Positions 1 to 13,900 of a stretch of DNA of 64,000 bases are shown piece after piece. The notes beneath the pieces are model-generated. The model did no database searches, was not told the DNA's origin, and was given only the letters and a program-made list of their open reading frames with translations. Source of the DNA: Harmonia axyridis (lineage: Eukaryota; Arthropoda; Insecta; Coleoptera; Coccinellidae); assembly GCF_914767665.1 (NCBI RefSeq), contig NC_059504.1, positions 42,811,720 to 42,875,719 on the forward strand, in the 5' to 3' direction. Numbering within the stretch: the stretch's first letter is position 1; every line of letters starts with the position of its first letter. The position numbers and the translations under genes are program-made.

Positions 1-3000
1 TAAATATAGCCGTTAAAGCAAACATCTCCTATGGAATAATAAAGATCAAATTTTTGTATTTTTTATTTTATAAAAAAGAGCACATCAATTGTGCTTACCA
101 TCATCCTTACATTTAATGTGGATTTTCTAATAGATAGAAAAACGATAATGACAAGGCATTCAGATATTATATATTACCACAGTATTTCAAATGATGTCCT
201 GAATGAAATAGACATTTTTCTTCAAATGGAACTGATTTCAAATCGATAACATTACACAAATTCATTCTTCTATTCCATGTAACAATAAGAAAAAAATCAT
301 ACAAATAATCCCACATCCGAGCACAGATGATGAATTGGAAATTTAAGGATGTGAATTGCTTTGAGAGAAAACAAAAGAATTTCAATTTTCTTAATGCAAA
401 AGTTCTCCATATCATATATCATATTTAAAAATTGTTCATATAGAAATGAATATAATTTCACTTATTATTTGCCAATCTATTTCAGAAGGGATAATGATCA
501 TAAGTACCTATTATACTTCACCAAAGTAAGCACTAAAACGGTATCATATCGTTGAACGTATATCTATTCAAATGAAATGGAAGATCTTTTTTTTGTGACA
601 TCATTATATCAAGTTTTTGTTAAGAATTGATGGTTGAAAGCTCATAAGATCAATCGTCAACATGAAATAAGCTGTGAAAGTCATCTGACTGTTATTGTGA
701 TAAGTTTCCAAGTCATCATCTCTACCAGAAAATAACATTGAATGCATAATAATACAATTCATTTTACTGAAAATAGATATATACAAGTATAATAACGGGC
801 AATGTTAATGATAAATGGAATATTTTTTAGATTCCTCTGAAATTCAACATTTTATGAATTCTTTCAAACCCTAACTCTATCTTATATAAGAATTTTAGAG
901 AAACTATTCTCTACATGGAAACAGCAAATAAATTCAATTGAATGGTAGCAAAATTTGAGTATACTCTACAACTATAAACCTATAGATAACAAAGAACTGA
1001 ATCAAATCTGTACAATATACAACAAATTTATACAGGTATCCTCAAATTAAGCTAGTTTGAAAAAATCAAAACCTCTACATTATTTTGTTCATCAAATTTT
1101 TTAAATTGGTCGGTGGAACAGCCAAGACGGAAAATTGTTGTACCAAAAGTCACAACGTTTCTATTTTCATAATCTCAATAACACCTATCGATGATTTTCA
1201 TAAAGAAAGAGAGACTACACAATTTTTCCGAGTTATAAGTGGCGAACTCTTGAACAGATAACAATAAAAAAATGAATCAAATAAAATCACCTACAATCCT
1301 GAACATAATCGATCTGCAAACTAATTTTATTGATGGATGATTGTCAAAAAATTTATTTATATTTTATCGAAAGTTCACTTCATTTTTACACTCTTGTCGT
1401 CCAAATCGAGACCAATCCTTTATAGTTAGAACGAATAGAATGTTTTATTGTAGGTGATCGAAACGAGCGATACAGTTTTTCATTCTGACGAGAAAAATAT
1501 CAACTATGATGAGGTAATTCAAGCTCTTCGCGTATTTCTATACAGAGTTCGAAAACAACTCTTCTGTGACATGTGTAATCTTTTCGCAAATTCTAAAATC
1601 AGATGGAATAACTGTAACAAGATCCCATCGATAGTTATTGCCCTAATGGTTTTCTAAACAATTTATTTAATTCAATTTTTTTTTTAAACTATGTGGTACT
1701 CATAATAAAAGAAAAACAGTATCATAAAAATTATTCTTGGAATCCAGATTCTGAAGGTTGCAAAATCAACAATTTTTTGAAATAATAATTAAGTAAGCAA
1801 AAGCAATAATGTAGGTAGATTAGATATTTTTTAGTTTTATAGGCTATATATAACATCGTACTTGGATTTCATCCTATGGTTTTTTTTCCATTTCGAGTCA
1901 ATACAATAATTCAATCAATTCCTTGTTTGGTGAATGAAAATATTCAACATTTTTGTGTTTCATTCTGTTACACCTACGAAATTCATTACAAAAAGATGGG
2001 TTGGGATTTTTCTTGATGGAAATTTATATTAATCGAAATTTGCCTATTTGAAGTAATGGTAAAAAAAAGGAGAAATGTAAGCGAAAATTGCATTTTGAAA
2101 ATGCAGTTATTCGAAATTCATAATCTTCTCAAGAAGCTATTTAATCACTATTTGAGTGAAAAGAGAATAACTGTCATTTAATTTCGACAAACTAGATTAA
2201 AATTCAACTCTATAGCATATTACTCCTCAAAAATTCCTGAAGCTGCACCTTTTAGCACCTGATGCAAGATACACAAAAACAAAAAATATGGAATAGATTT
2301 TTGAACAAGATATACACAATATCACGTGAAAGAGTTGCTTTCTAAAGCCATCAACACTTGATCAGTTTATGATCTTTGAACACCTTAAATTCAAGCTGTG
2401 CATTATTAAAGGTTTAAATCGAATATTATTTTTCTAGCATCAGTCGAATACATAAAGTTTAAATTGTAATATCACCATTATGTATTTTGAAACTAGAACG
2501 AAAGCGAAATTCCTACTCATTCAAACTGACATTCCATCAAAAGTTCAGTTCTTTCTTCCAGAAAAGCTATTATACGTATACAAAATACAAGGACTAGGCT
2601 ATTCATTTTTATCACGAAACAAATCAAGCTTACAAAATAAGTAACAAAACGATTCGATATCAGAGAACCAGATTTCGATCGTTCGAAATTGGGGAACGCT
2701 CTGAGATCCAGAGATTAGCAGTTGAATATTTTGTAGGATTAACAAACTAAAAACTACTGGAACTTGTAACCATCCGCTAAATTCCAATCAACTGAATCAC
2801 AGTTTTTCTCATAATCGAAACGACTAAATACCCCGTTTTGATCGAACGTTCATGAAGAAAGGGATCAAGTAGGCTTGTGGAACGGCAGCCCAGGTTTGAT
2901 CACGTGGCAATTTATTGCTATATTCACATGCTCAGATCTGAGCCTAAAATCGAATTTCAAATCGGCCATTTGATCACCTTCTTATTGTACGCACTATAGT

Positions 3001-3436
3001 TCTTTAGTGATTATATTCAATGTCCACAATTCGTATTTATTGATCGGAAATGTTTTCCTCACGAAAATTAGAAAATCTAGTACAGCTACAGTTTAAAGCT
3101 TAAATATTTCTCTTCAATTCAGTTATAGATTGAATAAAAATTGAGCTATTACTTACATATGGCACTGGTCAAATGTTTAAAGTTTATAATATACTAAAGT
3201 AAACTCTAAGTAAAATCACAATAGGTACGGGTCATCCCCTTGAAGAAACGATCAAAGGTTCTATATCTGTCATTTATGATCACATTGGAACAGTCCAGTT
3301 GAGGGTAGCTGGTTTGATCACTTTTGGTCCTAATGACTCGAAAAACGATGAAAGAAAATTTTGGATTGTATGGTTCATTTATTGAGTTGAGATATCTTTT
3401 CAGAAGATGCAATTTGGACACTAAGCAAAAAACAAA
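1..3436. other. No gene recognised; AT-rich intergenic sequence
   Basis: Only short open frames without recognisable motifs occur here, and none has a coding composition. This lies downstream of Ca-beta. I saw no clear inverted or tandem repeats. Confidence 0.5.
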
Positions 3437-3695
3437 TATACAGGCTGTCTCAAACCTATGGTGCCAAATTTGAACAGAAGATTCGTCTTGAGAAATAAAC
3501 AAGACTTTCCTAATATTCCTTTCCTCAAATATCGTTCGTTGCAGAAATACTGGGTGTCAAAGAGTGTTGAGATTAAAGGTAATTTTTATTCATAGATAGA
3601 TTCTCCAAAATTTCACAAGTGAATTGGAAAGAATGTTTGTGTTCAATAGGTGATTCTTTCAAAAGGAAAACCACATCTTCAGTTGCCACTAGTAG

Positions 3696-3868
3696 CAGTG
3701 GAGTACCCAAGGGGAAGAAAAGGGGGGTCTACCCCCCCGGGAGGAATATCCATTTTATTTAACAACCTTATATATCGCTATCTTATTATGAGTAAGCAAA
3801 CTTCTTTGGAAAACTTGAGAATTTTTTTTCTTTATCCCCCCCAAGGTTTAAGTCTGGGTACGCCACTG
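3696..3868. mobile_element. 173-bp hAT-type MITE with 8-bp target duplication
   Basis: The element begins CAGTGGAGTACCCA and ends TGGGTACGCCACTG, a 14-bp imperfect terminal inverted repeat. It is flanked on both sides by ACTAGTAG (3688-3695 and 3869-3876). CAGTG termini and an 8-bp duplication are the hallmarks of hAT elements. It has no coding capacity and contains runs of C and G next to both ends. Confidence 0.85.
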
Positions 3869-3876
3869 ACTAGTAG

Positions 3877-4335
3877 CGTACAAGCGGGGCCTTATGGTCA
3901 CTTTTCTCCCCTTTTTTCTAAGCCACTGGTAAAATAAAAAAATTATGCATTTTTTGCATTCTCCTTTCAATTTTGAGTGAAAAATGAAAAAACTAGTTTG
4001 AATCCGCAAAAACTGACCGTTTTCAAGATAATTGCACTTTAATGAATACAAATATACTACAATTGAAAACACCGAAAAATTGGTTCAGCAGAAATTAATT
4101 TTACAATGCAACTGATTTTGTTTTTCAATGCAACTGATTTTGTTTTTCAAAATAGACTGATAACCCATTGAAGTGTTTCAATTCCTGCAATAAAGCAGTT
4201 TTGATGAAAAAATGAATGTGAAAGTTTTGTTTTTGTTGAATATCCAATTGTTATTTCGACTAGTAATTGGTATTGTAGAATGAATTCTTCAATAGGGGAG
4301 GAAAGGGACCATGAAGTCCCCCTTGTACGCCACTG
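3877..4335. mobile_element. Older hAT-like MITE with GTGGCGTACAAG ends
   Basis: The left sequence AGTAGCGTACAAGCGGGGCC and following TATGGTCACTTTTCTCCCC at 3872-3910 match, inverted, CAGTGGCGTACAAGGGGGAC and following bases at 4290-4330. These look like terminal inverted repeats of an old non-autonomous element, disturbed at its left end by the 173-bp MITE. The interior holds a 23-bp tandem duplication at 4098-4148. Confidence 0.45.
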
Positions 4336-4451
4336 GTGGCATCTGAAAATGTTTTTCGAAATGAAGCACCTATTGAACACAAATATTCTTTTGAATTCAA
4401 TTGAAAATGGAAAATTCTGGAAACCGTCGAAGTTATAAATTAAAATTACTG

Positions 4452-4457
4452 TTTATT
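4452..4457 (-). terminator. Candidate polyadenylation signal of Ca-beta
   Basis: AATAAA on the minus strand lies about 125 bases beyond the second stop and is the first such hexamer downstream. It sits just inside a putative inverted-repeat element (right end near 4506), so it may be supplied by a transposon. Confidence 0.35.
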
Positions 4458-4581
4458 TTTCAAGGAGAATGTTCAATTTCAATTTGGCACCACAGTTTCG
4501 GGAGACTAAATAGAAAAAAAACATGTGGTGAGAAAAGACTAAATTCATTTGTATTTCAGCTACCCTCTAATCATAAATGAC

Positions 4582-4929
4582 CTAATCATAGTACCTTTGA
4601 TGTGACGGACTCTCATGGTCCTCGAAACCCATGGTACCAAACCTTTCGAGCAGTTCTTTCCGATAGTTCTTCCCCTCCGGTTTACCGGCTCCTCTTCCCC
4701 TTCTCCTCTCCGTATACCCCTGCTCTTCCATGTATAACGTGCTCTGTTCACCATACCTTCGATCTCTCTCCCTCCTGTCTCTGTAACGCCTCTCATCTGC
4801 CTCTATTCTTTTCTCGGATCTATCGTCTCTGTACTCTCTGGGAATTTGAGGTTTGTAATACTCTTCTTCTTGGGGTGAAATTGCATCATGGATTTCTTCT
4901 TCAATTGGATGATCCGTAGTAAGCCTCCA
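4582..4929 (-). other. In-frame 115-codon extension after the Ca-beta UAG
   Basis: Directly after the UAG the same frame is open for 115 codons to UAG 4584-4582. It encodes DHPIEEEIHDAISPQEEEYY, then REYRDDRSEKR, RRYRDRRERDRRYGEQ and ends ESPSHQRYYD. The Arg/Glu/Asp/Tyr-rich composition continues that of the tail before the stop, so it looks like real coding sequence. It may be translated by stop-codon readthrough, be the tail of an ancestral longer protein cut by a nonsense change, or reflect a base error in the assembly. I see no good donor and acceptor pair that would skip the stop. Confidence 0.7.
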
Positions 4930-7900
4930 CTAGATGGCATTCAATGCTCGTCTTGAGGACCCTCTATGTGCAACGTAATCTTCTTCTCTTGTCCTGTGTT
5001 CTCTGCGGTCTATCGTTCGGTAATCTTCTCCTTGCATATGGTGTGGGAAACTGTCTCTATCACTATATTCTTCGTATTCCCTTTCTCTTTCGAGCCTAGT
5101 CCTTCTGTGGGTCGTTTGGAAAGTGGGTACTGGTCATGAAAGGAAACATTTCAAATTCTGAATTAAAAATCGAATTAACTGGCAAGAATTCTTCAATTTC
5201 TCATGTTTCAATTCACGCCAAAATCAACTCAAACATTTGTGTGAATCTGTTTCCGTGATAAGTGTGATGGTCAAACTGAAACCATTCAAAACTGACGACT
5301 CTTATTGATTGTACAAGTTTTGGAACATCTGAAATCATTTAATCTTCGAATTTTTATTCAAAACAAGGTTTGCCACAGCCAACTCCCACATTTCAAGAGG
5401 GAAGGGAAGGGGAAAATGTGATCTCAGGTAGTGGGTATAACCTTAAAGCATTCGATAATATAGTCCTCATCATACGATATGTCGTAGCAATGAGGTTTTG
5501 TTCTTGTAACTTCAATTGGGAAGCACCGTTCTATAACTGTCACACATAGGGATTCATCAAGCCAAGTAGCTTGACATTATAACCAACTACTTGACTTGAA
5601 AATCAAGCTCGTGTAAAATAACATACTTGAGCTTGACTTGACTGGATTTTAGATGTTTATTGCTTGATTTGATATCAAGCTACTTGATATTACTTGAACT
5701 TGATATGCACGTGTCGCACGACATATATTTCTGCAATCTCGTACGCGCTTAGACTAAATAAGGAGATTCTTCGAGCGCCGAGAGACTGAAGCATTCGCCT
5801 GTGTAACTTTATTAATAGTTTTCTCACATTTCTATGAAATCTATCGGTAGATTTTGGTAGTTTTAGAAATATCTTTCCAAACTTGGCCAAAACGGCCAAA
5901 CAAGGATTTTTGTCAACGCCAGCATCTTCAGCTCCTGTTGAAAGGCAATTTTCCAGAGCTGATCTTACAGTCACAAAAACCCGCAATAGATTAGGCGACA
6001 AATCTATAAGATGCCTATTGTGTCTTAGATCCTTGATGGCAAATTATGAAATCAAACAAAGCGTGGAGGTTTCTCAATATTAAGAAACCACATTTTTTAA
6101 TTTTTTTATTATGTTATGATTCATAGGAATTTAATTTTTGTTTCTATTTCAAAGAAGTTGATATTTTCGGTTCTTTCATACAATAAGTTCAATAAATAAA
6201 AGTTTTTTTTGCAAGGTTCCTTCTCATTTCGTCATTTCATTATTGATGTTAGATCAAGTCAACCTCAAGCCAAGTAGTTTGAAAACAAAGCCAAGCCATG
6301 AATCCCTTGTCACACAGAGCTTTCTGCAAGCCTGCATAAACTGGAAATAGTCTGTAATGAGTGCAAAGAGGAAGAGCCTGTCTTTCACCATCAGGACCCC
6401 TCAAAACAATGCCCCCTAGTAATGTGGACTTCTATCTATCTCTATCTTGTCCCAAACAGAAACATAAAGGATTTTCCAATAATAGGTTTGATTTTAAATA
6501 GTTCGCTATCTGGGCAGTTGTCACTTTTGAAGCTGTCATCTTTCAACATTTGAAAAAACACTACACCATTACTAACAATGAAACGATACATGGTTCAACC
6601 ATGCAATGAAGTTATTGAAATTCACCACAAAAATGGTGAGAATTTTGCAGCCACAGTTCGAAAAAACAAAGTTGTTTTAGGTCGTTAGTGGAGCATCTTT
6701 TCGGTCGGCAGTAGTGAAACTGCGCTAGAAAACTTCAAGCTGCTGGGACAAGTTAGTGATAAGAAGAATCGTCTGCGTCACTCAAGAATAACTAAAAATA
6801 TTTTTGCTCGCCGTTGAGAAACTTCAGACCATGTTAACTTAAACATATAACTTTTGAAAACTAAATCGTACAACCTTTATTGAAGAAAAACTTCTTCTAC
6901 TTCTACTTCTCTTATTTCTAAAGTCTTTTGAAATGTGGGATCTGGCTATGGCGCATCCTATATATTCAAAGAAAATCTTTCAGATGTTAACCTCAAAATA
7001 TAGTTTTTAATCATCGTACAACCAAATCGGCCAAGCCTACTTACAAAGAAATAGCCTCTAAGCAAACAAATCGGTAGAACCAGCACGCCAAATTCTACCA
7101 GGAGTTTCTGTTGGAATTTGCAGCGTTTTGCAACAACCAAGAATGCATCACAGCAAAAGCGCAGTAGGTAAAGTATTGTTGCCAAGCAGAATATAGAAGA
7201 AAAAAGTCAAATTAAAATCGTGCAAAAATAAAACAGAACCTGCTTCGTACATTGTTGAAACAATAGGGTGAGTGTTCAAATTGGTTTTTTAATATTTAAC
7301 TGCTATAGGTGTTGCTGAACCAGTAAAATCTGAAATATATGAGTAGATTGAGAGAACAAAAACAATGAGTCGCTTTCAAATGAATGTATTTATGATTTAA
7401 TAATATATTGTGCTTCTTTCTTACTTGGTCCCATCAAGTACATTCAATAGCATAAAATATCGTTTCCTAAAACATCTCGATTATATAAAATATATATCAT
7501 CCACAAAAATTCGCTCTAAGCAATCTCGAAGTTCATAGTCAACTTCAATAAAAGGCAAAGCCGTATATTTCTCAATTCTCAAAAATAAATGATTAACTAC
7601 AATTTCATCAAAAGTATATGTATCTAATCTTAGTTTCAACGAGTTAAACATAACTATATTTGTTTACCCTGACTTTATCCTTTTCCACATTGTTTTCTAG
7701 TTAAAGCTTTCAAAAATATTAAAGCAATGGTTCACTAAATATAACCAGGTATCAGAAAGTTAAACTAAAAGCTATCATACTATCTCCAAATATGTTTGAC
7801 AAAATGAGAAACTCTGAAATTTCACTTAAAAAAAATGCCCTTACGCCTTGTTCACCTAGGTATCATATTAAAGTATCTTTTTGAATTAATTAAAAAAATA

Positions 7901-10900
7901 CAAAATATTTTCAGGAGCCTTTCCTACTTCAGGCTGATACCTATTTCCAGTACGAAACTAATAGCTCAAAACCCTGGTTATAGTTAGTGGAATAATCCGA
8001 AATTGTATTGAATTAAAATTATATTGCTGGCATAAAAAGTATCTAGGCGTAAATCTATCTAGATCATATTCGAGAGCCAAATGAATGAGAGGCGCGTTTC
8101 AAGACAATCATGCAGTGTAATAATTCACAAGAAAGATAGTGATTCTAAAGAGTCTATTGATTCCCAACTTTGCAATCCTATGTATCTAACACCTGCATGA
8201 CTACCTCTAGGGTCATTTGTTGAATAGCCGTAAACATCATGAATGGCTGTAAGGAAAAAGTGAATTGTTAGTTTGGACCGATGCGAAGGGTTAACTTAGT
8301 GAAGTATGTCAAAAATAATGATGTCTTTCTATGATAGTTCATCAGGTGTCAATGCAATGATGGAATTCAAAGACAAATCATGCATGAAATTGATGCACTA
8401 AGGTAGAATCATAATAATCATAGGCAATCCTATGGATTTCAATTAATGTTATATATGTTCATCCAAATAACTTCTAGTTATTTATAACAGACCAATTATT
8501 TTTCAACCGAAATTTTCAAATATTGAAGAATGTACTCAATGATGAATTTCCAGATTGAATGAGTTCTTTTTCAATTCAACTTTTTCAATTTTAACCATCG
8601 TATTGCTCTCATTTAGAATTGACTTATGGCAAAGGTAAATGTGAATGAAGCAATAGATTCTCAGTCAAGGCACTATTTGTGAATGCTCCTCAAAATTAGT
8701 AATTCAGATTTGAGGAGGGTTTCATTGCACAGTGATCTTATGGTTTATTGTGGCCTCATCAAAGTAGTTTCCACCATTAGTAGTCGTAGTCTAGAGCTCG
8801 GCTTCCATTTCCAGAGTTCTGATGAACTCTAGTATCTGGTATGGCTTCAAGGAGGCTACTTCCTCACTTCTGCAAGTCTCTTGTCCAAGGCATTTTTGCG
8901 TTGACTAGCAATGTCAAGGCATTCCGTCACCAGGTGATCCAGAGTTTCTTCCTCCTCTCCACAGAATCTGCACCCGTCGTTTTCTGCTAGACTCATACTC
9001 ATAAGGTGCTTCCTGGGATGGCAATGCTCTGCAAGGCATCCAATCCGGGGATGTAGCATATTCTTGCTAAGATCCAGATACTTCTTAGATCTTGCAATAT
9101 CAAAGTTTCGAAAAAAAATTTTTGGAATGATCCAACCCAAGAAGATTCCGCCATATCGTTCCTCTTTATTGTAGGTAAATTCACCTATACCACAGAATGG
9201 TTCTGGATCGATGAAATAAATTTGGGCACCTTTTCCGGAAAGTGTGTTGTCCTCTATATTTCCTTTAATTCTCGAGTGATCAGAAACCCAGACCAAACAG
9301 ACCTTATTATCTTTGTCTCTTTCATTGATTTTCCTTAGGTACTCCAATACCATCTAAGAATCGATGATATGTGAGCTCAATGGTTTGGAAAGGAATGAGG
9401 ATGAAGGACAGGTATATTCTGAATCTATGAAATTTATACAGTCGTTCATAACCTATACAAACTAACACGTTGATATTCAAAAATGGGTCACTCAATGAAA
9501 GTGTATGAATAATGTAATTTGTCCCATCGAAAACAAAAATATAAAAATCATTGATATATACTTCTACTCATTCTCTTATTTTTTTCAATTTAGATTATTT
9601 TATTGGTTTGAAATTTTATTCTGCTATTCTGAATGACACTACCTTTGACATACTTTTTTGAAATGTGAGTAATGATTACGAAGATATGGGAGCAAAACTA
9701 ACCACATTGAGCTACATCTAGTGTACTAGCTGCTGTGTGTTACAGTATTAATTAACGAAAACTATGTTTCAGTACCTGGTAATGTAGGTCTTCCTTGGTC
9801 CCCGCTAGGAGATGCTTGAGGTGGAGTTACAATAGCTCTTGGAACGTTTGCTGGTGCATTTTCTGGGTGTGTAGCTCTCCAGTAAGCCTGAAAAACGTAA
9901 CATAACCTCATATATTTCATACTAAGAATAATGTCATTATACAGGCCAGGTGAAAATTATGTAGAAGATGCATCATTCAAATCTTAGCAGCAAATAACGA
10001 CATTTCATTTGGTCGATAATGCCTTTTTAATACTGATAAAACACCATAGAGAGATGATAACATTGGTTTACAATGGGAAAGCTCATAAAAATTATAAATA
10101 TTTTGATCCATTGTGGACACATTGTATCTCAGTAGCTAAAATAACATCAAATGTGAGACGAATAGGCAAACATAATCCGGGAATTGATGTGGTAGATGCA
10201 ATTTGAGAAAATGAACATAATAAAAAAGAAATTTCTGAAATTGATCATTTTGATTCCTTCAGATTGGATACAATTAATTATAAATTAATTCAATGAAGAA
10301 TTGTATCTCCTTAGAAAGAAAGCTTTCACGGATAAAATTTATGCTGACAACGAATTTTTAAGCGAGTCAGTGACCAACTTATCATTGAAGACTTGGGGGT
10401 GTTCTAGCTGTAGTCTAGCTACTTCTGCACCTAACTTTTTGCCTAGAAATGACACCTTCAGAGGTTTCTAGGTCGTTGTATAATGATTAGATTCAATAAA
10501 GGAGGTTCCTTTCACTGCGACCTAATGGTCTATTGTGCCCCCTCAGAGCTATTCTCTCCATTACGTTAGAGCTCGCCTTCCTGTTCCAGGGTTCTGATGA
10601 ACTTCAATATCTGAGATGGCTTCAAGGAGGCTAATTCCTCTCTTCTACAAGTTTCGTGTCCATAGCAGGTTTTGCGTTGGCTAGCTATGGCGAGGCATTC
10701 CGTCCTCAGGTGATCCGAAGTTTCTTCCTTCTCCCGATAGAATCTGCACTCGTCATTTTGTGTTAGACCCATTCTCATGAGGAAGGTTAGGAGGTGCAGC
10801 ATATTTCTATTGAGATCCAGATACTTCTTGGATCTCGTAGAGTCAAAGTTTCGAAGAAACTTTTTGGAGGTTACAAACAAGGAAGATTCCACCAGAGTAT

Positions 10901-13900
10901 TACTCTTTCAGTTTCTTCCTTCTCCTGGAACTCTTGTAGGTACATTTGTCTACGTCACATAAAGGTTCCGGGCTAGTATAATGATGAGTAGTTTTTCTAA
11001 CAGAACAAGCTCATCAAGCACATGAGACCTTACAGAAATCAATACAGATATTTCTAGGGAAATATTTCCTAGATTTCCACAAAAGAACCTGAAGTATGAA
11101 GATCTAGATTACCAAGAGATAGATATGACTGCTACTGCCAATAAAATTACTTAATTGCGGAAAATCTCCCAATAGTCAAAAATTACCACAACTGACCAAA
11201 CACAAGGGACATCACACAAGGGAAAATTGATGAGTACTAATCTTTAACAATATATGCTTACTTCCAAGTACTCTGCAATATGTTCACAGGCATCTTCTAG
11301 TTGATTCTCATCCAATATAACATCGAACAATTCTGGAGGACATTGAGCTAATTTTTCTGCTGCTACCATTTGTACATTCAAATGCCTTGTTTGACTTTTA
11401 CCTCTCGATTTTATAAGTCTCTGCAGGACCTGTGAAAATATCATTTAGTTTCAAACATTGATAAGAGATGATGTAACGGCTAAGACACAAAACCCTACGA
11501 ACCTTCAACGAACTATTAAAATGTTTATGTAATACTCTTGATTTTGCTATTTATGAAAATACTTGCAAAAGTGTTTCATTTTTAGTTCCTTATCTTTCAT
11601 ATATTGCTCACGCTATATTGATATTTAGTGGAAATATCTCAACAGCTTACAACTTTTTCAGTCCAATCATAGTTTTTTAGTTTTTTAAAAAGGGAGATTT
11701 GCCAAACTATATTCCTCGTATTGAATTTATGGAAAAAAGATAATATATCAATTAAAATTAGCTTCGAAAGAATAGAAAGATAAAATACACAATTGCATCA
11801 TATTAATTTTCATCCTGTATCTTTGATGGACAAGGAAATAGGAGTACTTATTTCATACATTTTCCCTGGAAATCGCTTACATAGTGAATAGGAGCTCCTT
11901 ATCTATTTTGTATACATGACAAACACCTTGTTGCAGAAACGTTCATTAAAATTTTAATGACGCCATTAAATTTTAATGAACGTGCCAGGAACTGGGTGTA
12001 AGGTGTAAGTAAAGCGAATCACTGACCTTAGGGCTAGAAATTTTTAGGTAAACGATGCAAGGTGCTAAAGATGTTTTGGCTAGTTGTGAAGGATGGTTTA
12101 TTGTATCACAATCTAGTACAACTAGTTGGCAAGTTGTAGCCAGTTCGAATATTCGTTCAATTTCAGCCTGCACCTCAGATAAACACGATGACCTTGTTGT
12201 CGACCTTTCCATTATAGCCCTTTTGGAAGGATTGTTTAGCAGCGACCTTTTCGCCAATGAAATATCTGCCATTACTCTTGTTATTATGATTCTAGAAAAA
12301 AGCATAAAATAACTATAACTTTCATAAATATATTAGGTGTACAACTTGCTTTCGCCATTTTGCAATAGATTACTGTAGTGGTAAGTGGTAGTCGAAATAA
12401 ATAGATCGTAGATGTAATACAATGGGCTGAGGTATTTGTAAACATAACGTCAACATAAACATAAAGTCTTTCTCGATTAGACATGTCAGCTTACAAGCCA
12501 AATTCTCGTCATTTGCGGGAAGTTTTAATTTTCTGCCTCAATATAAAGAAATATGTGGCTGAGACTCATCAAATACTCTCAAATACCTATGGAGAGGCCG
12601 CTTATAGAGAAAGAACGTGCCGAAAGTGGTTTCAACGTTTCAAGAAAGGTGATTTTGACGTCGAAGACCAGTTTGGCGGGGGAAGAGAGAAGGTTTTCGA
12701 AGATGCAAAATTGATCAAGACTAGTTTCAAACGAAACCAAAATTGGCAGGATCCTTGGAATTGACGTAACAAGCCATTTCAAAACGCCTGAAAGTCATGG
12801 AAATGATTTGGTGGGACCAGCTCGGCGAAGTGTATTATGAGTTGAAAAAATCACAGACTATCGTAATCGAAAGCAATAACGGCTGACCAGCACTTCCGGT
12901 CTTATGAATAGGAAAAAAATTGGAACGATTCGTGGATCGCTTCAAAAGATGACAAATTTTTTCAACAAGGGATTCGTAGGCCGTCCGAAAGATGGAAGAA
13001 AATAGTGGCCAGCGATGGACAATACTTAGAGTCATAAATATAAAGGGTGCTTTTTTTAGAGCTATAGAACTTTAAATTGCAATAAAACAACGATGGATTA
13101 TTCGATTGACATGAATTTTATTTATCCGCAAGATAATCTTGTGGCATTACATTTCAAATATGATTTCTGGCATATGACCGCCACGGCTGGCTCGGATGTA
13201 GTCCAATCTGGACGTCCAATTTTCAATGACTTTTTCCAACTTTTTGGCCGTATATCGGCAATAACACGGCATATGTTGTTTTCCAAATGGTCAAGGGTTT
13301 GTGGCTTATCCGCATAGACCAATGACTTTACATAGCCCCACAGAAAGTAGTCTAGCGGTGTTAAATCACAAGATCTTGGAGGCCAATTCACAGGTTCAAA
13401 AAGTGAAATTATGCGGTCACCAAACGTGTCTTTCAATAAATCTATTGTAGCACGAGCTGTGTGACATGTTGCGTCGTCTTGTTGAAACCACAGCTTCTGG
13501 ACATTATGGTTGTTCAATTCAGGAATGAAAAAGTCAGTAATCAAGGCTCTATACCGATCACCATTGACTGTAACATTCTGGCCATCATCGTTTTTGAAGA
13601 AGTACGGACCAATGATTCCACCAGCCCATAAAGCGCACAAAACAGTCAGTTTTTCTGGATGTAACGGTGTTTCGACATACACTTGAGGGTTAGCTTCACT
13701 TCAAATGCGGCAGTTTTGTTTGTTGACGTAGCCATTCAACCAGAAGTGCGCTTCATCGTTTAACAAAATAAAATGGACGTAGTGAGCGATACGTATTTCG
13801 CACAGAACCATTAATTTCGAAATGAAATTGCACTATTTGCAAGCTTTGTTCAGGCGTGAGTCTATCCATGATGAATTGCCAATCCAAACTGAGAATAAAT

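Larger units (their letters stand above)
3437..4510. mobile_element. Putative inverted-repeat element housing hAT MITEs
   Basis: Sequence near 3441-3475 (CTGTCTCAAACC, then TATGGTGCCAAATTTGAAC) reappears inverted and diverged near 4476-4506 (AATTTGGCACCACAGTTTCG, then GGAGAC). The pair suggests terminal repeats of a roughly 1.07-kb non-autonomous element. I could not find a clean target duplication. It contains the two hAT-like pieces listed next. Confidence 0.35.

Noticed and set aside
4602..4919. 105-codon plus-strand frame rich in Ser/Pro/Leu
   Set aside because: It is antisense to the Ca-beta C-terminal extension and has no family resemblance.
8810..8830. Hammerhead-like CTGATGA outside the retrozyme (also at 10593, 57143 and 61345)
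   Set aside because: No matching GAAA with stem II and stem III partners lies nearby.
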